64,000 nucleotides of DNA, from positions 62,001 through 126,000 of the forward strand of contig CAWJJG010000005.1 in assembly GCA_963843085.1 (NCBI GenBank). The letters run 5' to 3'. This document shows positions 57,776 through 64,000 of this stretch, one piece after another. Source of the DNA: DASUPK01 sp963843085 (lineage in GTDB: Bacteria > Actinomycetota > Thermoleophilia > Solirubrobacterales > 70-9). Position numbers and translations under genes: made by a program. The notes beneath the pieces were generated by a model that saw only the letters and a program-made list of their open reading frames with translations, was not told the DNA's origin and made no database searches. Positions within the stretch are counted from its first letter, which is position 1; every line of letters starts with the position of its first letter.

Positions 57776-59169
57776 AGATCCGGGATCTGGTCGCGATCGG
57801 CGACGATGCCGAAGTCCATCTTCCCGCAGTAGCTCATCACGGTCATGTTGAGCCCCATGCCGTCCGTGATCACCGACACCGGGTAGTTGCCGACCAGCCG
57901 CGCGCCGGCGCAGTAGAGCGGGAACTGAGGGCCGGGGACGTTCGAGACGACGAGATTCCAGGTGGGCCGTCCGGCGCCGGTCGAGATCGCGAATGTGGCG
58001 CGCGCCGCCCGGGCGAAGACCGCCGGCGGGATGAAGTGATTGGTGTCCTGGAGCAGCTCGGCCGGCAGGGCCCGGTGATGCTCCTTCATCGCGGCGAGCG
58101 CCCGGTGGGTCTTCTCGAGCCGCCTCACCGCGTTCGGCTCGTTGGTGAAGAAGGGGGCGCTCATCAGCATGATCCGGTTGCCGTAGGTGCCCATCTCCTC
58201 ATCGGTCCGCACCGAGACCGGAACCTGAACGACGAGCGGGTCCGGTGGGAGATCGTCGTGCTCGAGCAGCCAGCTCCGCACTGCCCCCGCGCAGACGGCG
58301 ACGACCACGTCGTTCACCGTGACGCCGTGCTTGTTCTTGACCTCCTTGACCTCCTCCAGGTCGAGCTGCCCGAACGCGAAGCGCCGGTGCGGCGAGATGC
58401 GGCCGTTGAACCGGGTCCTCGGAGCCTTGTAGGTGGTGTGCGCGAGCACCCCGGTCTCCCGGTTGCTGAGCGGGCGGGTCAGCCTGTCGGCCAGCTTCGC
58501 CACCAGGCCCGTCCCCGGTATTCCCGAGAACACCGGGGACTCGTCGAGGTTCGGCAGCGCCCGCGGCAGAGAGCGCAGGATCCGAAGCGGGTAGCGCGGC
58601 AGGCCCATCAGGCCGCGCGTGAGCATCTCGAGCTCGGTCGGCTGGCGGTCGCCGCCGTTCTGGCTCGGCTCGGGCAGCTCGCGGCCCTCCGGCTCGAGGT
58701 CGAAGAGCACGCCCATGATCTCCGCGCCAGAGAGGCCGTCGATCACCGAGTGGTGGATCTTGGTGAGCAGCGCCTTGTTGCCATCCTCGAGGCCGTGGAC
58801 CAGGTAGAGCTCCCAGAGCGGACGCGAGCGGTCCAGCGGCCGGGCCGCGATTCGCGCCACCTGCTCGGCGAGCTTCTCCCTGGCGCCGCCGGGGGGCAGC
58901 GCCAGCTCCCGCACGTGGAAGTCGAGATCGAAGTTCGGATCGTCAAGCCAGTACGGGTAGTCGAGCCCGAACGGCACCTCGACAAGTCGCCAGCGCAGCG
59001 GCGGCAGCAACGGGAGCCGCTCCTCCATCAGGCGGCGGATGTCCTGGAAGGTGAGCTCTCCGCTCGGCGTCGTCGAGGGATCCAGCACGGTGAGGCCCGC
59101 CACGTGCCCGGTCTGATGTGAGCTCTCCAGCGCCAGGAACTGCGCGTCGAGGCTGGTCAGCTGGCGCAT
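57727..59169 (-). CDS. Wax ester synthase/diacylglycerol acyltransferase (WS/DGAT)
   Basis: A 480-residue WS/DGAT-family enzyme: SLDAQFLALE at the N-terminus, LLTKIHHSVIDGLSG with the catalytic HHxxxDG near residue 135, NVVVAVCAG-like NDVVVAVCAGAVR and TWNLVVSNVPGPQFPLYCAGARL in the second half. It esterifies acyl-CoA with fatty alcohol or diacylglycerol to make storage lipid at the membrane. ATG 59169 has TATGAT (minus 59181-59176) six bases upstream, a consensus-grade -10 in leaderless position. The thioesterase gene follows it, and a secreted lipase is divergent. Confidence 0.93.
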   Translation of the reverse strand: MRQLTSLDAQFLALESSHQTGHVAGLTVLDPSTTPSGELTFQDIRRLMEERLPLLPPLRWRLVEVPFGLDYPYWLDDPNFDLDFHVRELALPPGGAREKLAEQVARIAARPLDRSRPLWELYLVHGLEDGNKALLTKIHHSVIDGLSGAEIMGVLFDLEPEGRELPEPSQNGGDRQPTELEMLTRGLMGLPRYPLRILRSLPRALPNLDESPVFSGIPGTGLVAKLADRLTRPLSNRETGVLAHTTYKAPRTRFNGRISPHRRFAFGQLDLEEVKEVKNKHGVTVNDVVVAVCAGAVRSWLLEHDDLPPDPLVVQVPVSVRTDEEMGTYGNRIMLMSAPFFTNEPNAVRRLEKTHRALAAMKEHHRALPAELLQDTNHFIPPAVFARAARATFAISTGAGRPTWNLVVSNVPGPQFPLYCAGARLVGNYPVSVITDGMGLNMTVMSYCGKMDFGIVADRDQIPDLWSMLDRLRDSLEELK

Positions 59170-59175
59170 GAAGCG

Positions 59176-59193
59176 ATCATATGCGGGTAGATT
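59176..59193. promoter_or_regulatory. Divergent -10 elements between WS/DGAT and lipase
   Basis: TATGAT on the minus strand (59181 to 59176) serves WS/DGAT ATG 59169 with six bases between. TAGATT on the plus strand (59188-59193) would start a transcript close to ATG 59205 of the lipase, giving a leader of only a few bases. Confidence 0.5.
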
Positions 59194-59204
59194 CCCGCCT
59201 GGCA

Positions 59205-60182
59205 ATGGGGACCCGGGGGGTACCGAGAGCTGTGGCCGTCGCGGCGTTCGCCGTCGTCGCGCTCTTCGCTGCACCGGCCTTGGCGAGCGCCACCACCTAT
59301 CCGGTCAGCTACGACTTCACGCAGGGCGTCCTGGCGCAGGGCCAGCACCCGGATTCGCCGCCGCCCGGCTCGAACGACTGGTCCTGCGTGCCGAGCGCCG
59401 CGCACCCGCGGCCCGTGATCCTGGTACACGGCCTGCTCGCCAACCAGACCGACGACTTCTGGGCCTTCTCCCCAGTGCTCGCCAATCACGGCTACTGCGT
59501 CTTCTCCCTCACCTACGGGACCAGGCCGAACGTGTCCTTCCCTAGCTACCAGCCAGGCGGCCTGACGACGATGGAGGAGAGCGCCGCACAGCTCTCGGCG
59601 TTCGTAGACCACGTCCGCGTCGCCACCGGCGTCGCCCACGTCGACATCGTCGGGCATTCGGAGGGCAGCCTGATGCCGGACTACTACGTCAAGTTCCTCG
59701 GCGGAGACCGGGTCGTCAGCAACTACATCGGCATCACCACGCTCTGGCACGGGACGAACCTCGCCGGCCTCGCCACGATCGACCAGCTCGGCAGGGTCTT
59801 CGGGTTGTCCGGCGCGGCCGAGCAGGCGGTCGCGTCCTTCTGCGCCTCCTGTCCTGAGTTCCTCGCCGGGTCGGCGTTCATGGACAGACTGCGCGACGGC
59901 GGCGTCACCGTTCCGGGCGTGAGCTATACGAGCATCGTCACCCGCAACGACGAGCTGGTCGCCCCCTACACGAGCGGCATCGAGCAGGCGCCCAACATGA
60001 CGAACCTGATCGTCCAGAAGCAATGCCCGCTCGACCAGGCGGAGCACGTCTCGATGGCGGCCGATCCCGTCGTCGCCCAGGACGTCCTCAACTCGCTCGA
60101 CCCACAGCACCCGGCGGCCGTCCCCTGCACCGTCGTCCTGCCGCTGGTCGGGGCACCGCTCTACGGCGGGCCACCCAGATAG
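59205..60182 (+). CDS. Secreted lipase (class 2/EstA-like)
   Basis: A 325-residue protein with a signal peptide (VAVAAFAVVALFAAPALASA, ~8-27). The lipase core has PVILVHGLLANQTDDFW (oxyanion loop), the elbow DIVGHSEGSLMPDYYV, RNDELVAPYTSG (Asp) and EHVSMAADPVV (His). Four cysteines may form disulfides (DWSCVPS, FCASCPEF, KQCPLD). This is an actinobacterial secreted triacylglycerol lipase. ATG 59205 fits the TAGATT -10 and the signal peptide; ATG 59181 is a longer alternative. The location beside WS/DGAT links lipid storage with external lipid use. Confidence 0.88.
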   Translation: MGTRGVPRAVAVAAFAVVALFAAPALASATTYPVSYDFTQGVLAQGQHPDSPPPGSNDWSCVPSAAHPRPVILVHGLLANQTDDFWAFSPVLANHGYCVFSLTYGTRPNVSFPSYQPGGLTTMEESAAQLSAFVDHVRVATGVAHVDIVGHSEGSLMPDYYVKFLGGDRVVSNYIGITTLWHGTNLAGLATIDQLGRVFGLSGAAEQAVASFCASCPEFLAGSAFMDRLRDGGVTVPGVSYTSIVTRNDELVAPYTSGIEQAPNMTNLIVQKQCPLDQAEHVSMAADPVVAQDVLNSLDPQHPAAVPCTVVLPLVGAPLYGGPPR

Positions 60183-60274
60183 CCGTCGCCGACACGCGAG
60201 GGCCGACGGCCCACGTTTGAGACCTATTGGCCCGGGCAAGCGATTCGGAGACTTCAATCGCAGGAGGACCCAAG

Positions 60275-60787
60275 ACGGATCTCGCACTGCTCGTACTTCG
60301 CGTCATCGTCGGGCTCCTCTTCGCCGGCCACGGCGCCCAGAAGCTCTTCGGCGCGTTCGGCGGAGGCGGCCTCGCCGGCACAGCCGACATGTTCGACAAC
60401 ATCGGCCTGCGCCCGGGGTGGCTGCACGCCCGCGCGGCCGGCACCATCGAGTTCGCAGGCGGCCTGCTGCTCGCCTTCGGGCTGTTCACCCCCTTCGCCG
60501 CGGCCGCGCTGATCGCCGTGATGACGGCGGCCGTGATCACCGTGCACGGCCCCAACGGGCTCTGGAACACCAACAAGGGCTACGAGTACAACCTGGTCCT
60601 GGCGGCGGTCATGTTCGCGCTGACCGCCATCGGAGCCGGCAGCTGGTCGCTCGACCGCACATTCGACTTCGACCTCCACGGCGTGGCCTGGGCGATCGGC
60701 GCGCTTGTCGCCGGCCTGATCGGCGGTGGGGGCGCGGTGCTGTCCGGCCGGATGGCCGGCGGGCGCCAGCCGCATCCCGTCTCATAG
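60275..60787 (+). CDS. DoxX-family membrane protein with apparent ACG start
   Basis: A 170-residue four-span DoxX protein: LALLVLRVIVGLLFAGHGAQKLFGAFGGGG, then TIEFAGGLLLAFGLFTPFAAAALIAVMTAAV, and a later span with VLAAVMFALTAIGAG. Relatives begin MxDLxLLxLRxxVGLLFAGHGAQKLFG. That methionine aligns with an ACG codon at 60275, which has AGGAGGA six bases upstream; the in-frame TTG at 60227 has none. Either a non-ATG start is used or an ATG was lost by a base change. Function is redox/thiol related in mycobacterial DoxX. Confidence 0.75.
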   Translation, partial: TDLALLVLRVIVGLLFAGHGAQKLFGAFGGGGLAGTADMFDNIGLRPGWLHARAAGTIEFAGGLLLAFGLFTPFAAAALIAVMTAAVITVHGPNGLWNTNKGYEYNLVLAAVMFALTAIGAGSWSLDRTFDFDLHGVAWAIGALVAGLIGGGGAVLSGRMAGGRQPHPVS

Positions 60788-60841
60788 CCGGCTCTCCATC
60801 GTCCAGTCGCGGAACCCCCCGGCCGCCCCTCCGCGGCCGCT
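60788..60841. repeat. 3'-end repeat, degenerate copy 4
   Basis: Starting CCGGCTCTCCATCGTCCAGT and ending CTCCGCGGCCGCT, it resembles the left half of copies 1 and 2 with several changes and contains GGCCGC and GCGGCC pairing as a hairpin. It fills the gap between the convergent DoxX and glycosyltransferase genes and may terminate both. Confidence 0.5.
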
Positions 60842-62189
60842 ATTTGCCGAAGATCAGCGGCAGCTGCAGCCCGATCGCCAGCGCGGTCAGGGCCAGGGCC
60901 GTATAGCGCTGGTAGGGCCTGACGGCGAGCGCGGCCAGCGGCAGGAACCAGATCAGGTACCAGGGCAGGAACCAGGTGGTGGTGACCAGCACGGCGAAGG
61001 TCGCCCACCCGGCGTTCTCGAGCCAGTCGCCCCCGCGATACACCCGGACCAGCAGCAGCGCGACCGTCGGCAGCAGGATCAGCATTCCGATCCTGCCCAG
61101 CGTGTGAGTGGAGATGCCCAGCCCGAGCACGTCGTTGACCACCCCGGGGATGTCGTTGGGCGTCTCCAGGCGGGCGTCGTGCTGGAGCACGTGCAGGAGG
61201 CTCGAGATGTGGGTGCCGAACGCAATCAGCGTGACAGCGCCGATCACCACGGCCGCCGCCACGCCCCAGAGAATCGCCTTCAACGGCCGCCGCGAGCCGA
61301 GCAGCGCGAAGGGCAGCAGCACGACGGACGAGCTCTTTACGGCCACGGCCACAACCAGAGCGGCCATGCCCGACTCGCGGGCGCCCAGCAGCATGTAGAT
61401 GCCCCCGAGCGCTGCCACCAGCATCAGCAGGTCGTTGTGGCCGCCGCCGACGGCGTAGGCGAGCACGACCGGATTGAGGCCGAAGAACAGGATCGCCGGA
61501 AGGGCGGGCCGCCCAAGGCGGGCCGCACACATCCAGAGGAGCGCCACGCAGGCGAGGCCCGCGATCGCGGCGGATGCCTTGAGCAGCCAGATCCCAGCTG
61601 TGAATCCGACCCAGCCGAGCGGCAGGCTGCCGAGCGTGAAGAGCGGCCCGTACGCCGTCGTGTTGAGCGGCCAGCCCACGTATATGTAGGAGGGATCGGT
61701 GGGCGCCGCGGAGAGGGGATGTACGTACGGGTTCAGGTGGTGGACGGCGTCCAGCCGCGCGTACCCCACGTAGTTGAAGATGTCGCTCGAGAGAAGCGGC
61801 GGAGCGATCAGAAAGATCAGGTGCAGTGCGACGATCGCCCCCACCCCGATGCGGAAGGTGACCGAGTCTGCGAAGAGCAGGACGCCGAGGTAGCAGACGC
61901 CGAGCACGATGAAAAGGGCCGCAAACACGTCACCGCTCATCGACAGGCCGAGGCCGTGCAGGGGGCCCCGCAGATCGGCCGGGAGGCCATGGTGGATGTG
62001 CAGCGTCGGCCCGTAATGCTTGGCAGCCGCTCCCGCCGCCATCAGGAACCCGGCGATCAGCATCCCGCCTAGGAAGCCGTTGGCGAGGACGACCCGGTGC
62101 GCGGGCCCCACCCGCGGCAGCGCCGGGACCTTCGGTGGCCCGAGCGCGGGGTCGATCACAGGGTCAGCGGTTCCGGGATGCGACTCCAT
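60840..62189 (-). CDS. GT-C-type membrane mannosyltransferase-like protein
   Basis: A 449-residue protein with 12 or so spans. After the second span is LSSDIFNYVGYARLDAVHHLNPYVHPL, like the DxxxYxxxGR...LNPY external loop of polyprenol-phosphate-mannose-dependent mannosyltransferases (MptA/MptB type). YGPLFTLGSLPL follows, another conserved point. It would add mannose to a lipid or wall glycan on the outer face. ATG 62189 has TAGCAT 11 bases upstream, a short leader. Adjacent to a second large membrane protein on the same strand. Confidence 0.75.
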   Translation of the reverse strand: MESHPGTADPVIDPALGPPKVPALPRVGPAHRVVLANGFLGGMLIAGFLMAAGAAAKHYGPTLHIHHGLPADLRGPLHGLGLSMSGDVFAALFIVLGVCYLGVLLFADSVTFRIGVGAIVALHLIFLIAPPLLSSDIFNYVGYARLDAVHHLNPYVHPLSAAPTDPSYIYVGWPLNTTAYGPLFTLGSLPLGWVGFTAGIWLLKASAAIAGLACVALLWMCAARLGRPALPAILFFGLNPVVLAYAVGGGHNDLLMLVAALGGIYMLLGARESGMAALVVAVAVKSSSVVLLPFALLGSRRPLKAILWGVAAAVVIGAVTLIAFGTHISSLLHVLQHDARLETPNDIPGVVNDVLGLGISTHTLGRIGMLILLPTVALLLVRVYRGGDWLENAGWATFAVLVTTTWFLPWYLIWFLPLAALAVRPYQRYTALALTALAIGLQLPLIFGK

Positions 62190-62216
62190 CGGAGCGGGTG
62201 ATGCTAGAGCGAGCCT

Positions 62217-63701
62217 TTAAGGCCCGGTCAACCTCGTGTGGCGAGGAACGTGAACCAGATAGGTCCCATCGGCCGAGCTGTACTCTGGCCGGAATCCCGC
62301 GGCTTCCAGCTCGCGGATCGCCGTCTGAACGTGGGTGATGACCGCGCCCGCATGGATGCGCCGCAGCGCGCCGGGGAGATCGCTGGTCCAGGCCCTGAGC
62401 ACGCCGTAGTTGTCGCGGAGCTCCTGCGGCGTGTAGTGCTCGAGCCAGCCGTTGATGACCACCCGCGTGCTCGGGGAGCGCCAGTTGATGTAGGAACCGA
62501 CTCCCGCGTAGGTGACGATCCGCCCCTTCTTCGGCGGATGGGCGATCGCGTAGTCGGCGACCGGGAAGCCGAGCGTCGGATCGTCGCGGGCGGGGCCAAG
62601 CACCAGAGCCCAGACCAAAGTCGCCGCCGCGGCGGCCGCGGCGAAGAGAGCAACCGGGCCGCGCAGCCGGACCGCGCGGCGGTTCGGCGCCGTCCAGGCG
62701 ACCTGCAGCGCCAGGGTGGGCCCGACGAAGACGATGTTCCGGATCGAGTAGCCGGCGAAGACGAGGAACCCCGCTGTGACGAGCAGCGTCGTGGCACGGC
62801 GCGGCTGGGGGGAGCGAACCCATATCCAGACCGCGAAGCAGGTCGCGAACGCCAGGTAGACCACGGCCAGCGGCGAGCTGAAGGCCGACTCCCACTCCGT
62901 ACTCGCCAGCGAGATGGCCTGATTCTGGAAGCTGAGCAGGTACTCCCAGATCGCCGAGCCGAGCGGCGTCGCGACGGTGACGATGATGGCGGCCAGCACC
63001 CCCACGGTCCCGAGCGTGGCGACCCGCGAGAGCGGCATCGCGCCGGGGATCCCCCGCCAGTGATCGATCGCGAGCCCGATGGTCGCCAGGCCGAGCAGCA
63101 GGAAGCCGGCGACGAATCCGCCGTGCAGGTTCGCCCAGAGCGCGAACAGCCCGAGCATCGCGACCGGGGCCAGCCAGGCTCTTCGATCGCCGCTGCGGAC
63201 GGCCCCGCGTCCCCAGATCGCAACCAGCAGGGCAACGAGCAGGCTGAAGATCAGCACCGTGAACCCGGCGGCCCTCGGGTGGACCACGGCCAGTACGCCC
63301 GGGAAGTAGAAAGCGGCGACAGCTACGAGCATCGGCCACCCCTTGCGGCGGCAGAGCCAGAGCAACAGGGCCAGCGGCGCGGTGATCAGCACCGCGTAGA
63401 GCACGGTCAGCCCGGTCGGGCCGAGCACCTCGGAGACGCGGAAGAACGCCAGCTCCGAGAGCCACTGCTGGTTCAGCCAGGTGCCGCCGTGCGAGATCGT
63501 CGAGAAAGGATCGTGCGACGCGAAGCCGTGCTCTGCGATGAAGCGGCCGCTGTTCAGCGAGAGATAGAAGTCGCCGTTGTGAAACCGGTCCAGGCAGAGC
63601 GAGAGCGCACCGACGAGCGCGATCAGGGCGCCCATCAGCGCCCAGGTGGATCGCGAGGTCAGCCGGCCGCCGGTATCGGCGGTTGCATCGAGGCCATACA
63701 C
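62217..63701 (-). CDS. Polytopic membrane protein, probably GT-C-like
   Basis: The 494-residue product has 10-12 spans and a C-terminal soluble part of ~130 residues. After the first span is DFYLSLNSGRFIAEHGFASHDPFS then HGGTWLNQQWLSELAFF, a pattern of acidic first-loop residues and a W-N-Q/E-W motif found in GT-C-like membrane proteins of unknown specificity. VVHPRAAGFTVL and WANLHGGFVAGFLLLG are further conserved-looking points. A sugar-transfer role in envelope building is inference. GTG 63701 is the first codon; the next gene upstream is divergent. Confidence 0.65.
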   Translation of the reverse strand: MYGLDATADTGGRLTSRSTWALMGALIALVGALSLCLDRFHNGDFYLSLNSGRFIAEHGFASHDPFSTISHGGTWLNQQWLSELAFFRVSEVLGPTGLTVLYAVLITAPLALLLWLCRRKGWPMLVAVAAFYFPGVLAVVHPRAAGFTVLIFSLLVALLVAIWGRGAVRSGDRRAWLAPVAMLGLFALWANLHGGFVAGFLLLGLATIGLAIDHWRGIPGAMPLSRVATLGTVGVLAAIIVTVATPLGSAIWEYLLSFQNQAISLASTEWESAFSSPLAVVYLAFATCFAVWIWVRSPQPRRATTLLVTAGFLVFAGYSIRNIVFVGPTLALQVAWTAPNRRAVRLRGPVALFAAAAAAATLVWALVLGPARDDPTLGFPVADYAIAHPPKKGRIVTYAGVGSYINWRSPSTRVVINGWLEHYTPQELRDNYGVLRAWTSDLPGALRRIHAGAVITHVQTAIRELEAAGFRPEYSSADGTYLVHVPRHTRLTGP

Positions 63702-63775
63702 TGGGGCCGGTATTCGTAGCGGTTCGGGCGGTCCAATTGCGTCACCGAGCCGTGAAATGGGCCGATTCAGGCCAA

Positions 63776-63814
63776 AAATGCCTGATTTGCAGGTATTTCA
63801 GCATCTGCTAATAT
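63776..63814 (+). promoter_or_regulatory. Promoter with overlapping palindrome before the last gene
   Basis: TTGCAG (63787-63792) and TAATAT (63809-63814), 16 bases apart, form a good -35/-10 pair. AAATGCCTG (63776-63784) pairs with CAGGTATTT (63790-63798) around ATTTG, a near-perfect palindrome over the -35, suited to a repressor. The leader to ATG 63921 would be about 100 bases. The 63702-63920 gap is noticeably more AT-rich than its surroundings and shows no gene. Confidence 0.5.
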
Positions 63815-63920
63815 GTACGTCCCCGCCGGGCCATGGAAACCCGGCATTTGCAGCGTTTTCGCGCAGTTCTTCCATCTACAGAGCCTTCGCGAACGCAGCA
63901 CTCGACCGCGGAGGTAAGTC

Positions 63921-64000
63921 ATGTCTCAGACCAAGACAGCTCACAACACGCGCGCTCGCGCACCCCGGACCCGGCGCTGGACTTGTGCCGGATGTGAGGT
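63921..64000 (+). CDS. Start of an unknown gene, truncated by the window
   Basis: ATG 63921 follows GGAGGTAAGTC, a strong ribosome site. The 26 complete codons give a basic, Thr/Ala/Arg-rich N-terminus (MSQTKTAHNTRARAPRTRRW) and then TCAGCE with a CxxC-like pair of cysteine contexts starting. This could be a zinc-ribbon or DNA-binding protein, but too little is present to say. Confidence 0.6.
   Translation, partial: MSQTKTAHNTRARAPRTRRWTCAGCE

Noticed and set aside
1..64000. CRISPR arrays, tRNA, rRNA, phage or insertion sequences
   Set aside because: No regularly spaced identical repeats, cloverleaf-like genes, integrase or transposase frames were seen on either strand.

Overview
The window is a GC-rich chromosomal segment with dense, mostly operonic genes. 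Several features point to an actinobacterium, most likely of the Thermoleophilia/Solirubrobacterales type: high GC, wax-ester/TAG synthase, MmpL, NlpC/P60 with coiled coil, many APC permeases, leaderless start codons and a split Kdp system. This placement is inference, since no rRNA is present. I see no tRNA, rRNA, CRISPR array, prophage or insertion sequence.

Layout. 1-7904: end of a fatty-acid desaturase, small hypothetical genes, a GGDEF-EAL protein, an unrecognised small protein (family member A), then a STAS / cNMP-CBS-nucleotidyltransferase / exonuclease module. 8053-16320: a permease with a tiny membrane protein behind it, then a potassium-themed block of family member C translationally coupled to a Kup transporter, a KimA-like APC permease, and a KdpE/KdpD-like regulator pair. 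16352-21168: glycerol kinase, a second FAD protein and a GlpA-type dehydrogenase, opposed by a peptidase C26 gene. 21070-30176 (minus strand): a ten-gene kdp operon in the order kinase, kdpE, unnamed 26-aa membrane peptide, kdpF, kdpA, kdpC, kdpB, family member B, stand-alone KdpD sensor domain, membrane-anchored Usp protein.

30204-41436: drug-efflux-type ABC pair with divergent TetR, an APC-Usp fusion transporter, glutamine-synthetase-like gene divergent from an aldehyde dehydrogenase/SDR pair, a glutamine amidotransferase, RidA next to threonine ammonia-lyase, and DoxX. 41468-49000: an esterase/Baeyer-Villiger monooxygenase fusion, enoyl-CoA hydratase, a metallo-beta-lactamase/rhodanese protein and two secreted proteins. 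49050-64000: an ArsR-DUF2892-MmpL operon, a cell-wall hydrolase, a hybrid kinase with an HD-GYP response regulator, a neutral-lipid group (thioesterase, WS/DGAT, secreted lipase), DoxX, two polytopic membrane proteins and the start of one more gene.

Most interesting signals. (1) Three divergent paralogues of one unrecognised protein family (A, B, C) share an LDR...RGV...SP-hydrophobic-Y-P signature; one is inside the kdp operon and one overlaps kup by 4 nt, suggesting a potassium-uptake accessory protein. (2) KdpD is split into a separate sensor gene and kinase genes, with subunit order F-A-C-B and an extra overlapping small membrane ORF. (3) Ten start codons lie 6-8 nt after a TANNNT hexamer, indicating widespread leaderless transcription. 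(4) A roughly 97-bp repeat recurs at gene 3' ends, mostly between convergent genes. (5) A single polypeptide joins an HSL-type esterase to a Baeyer-Villiger monooxygenase.
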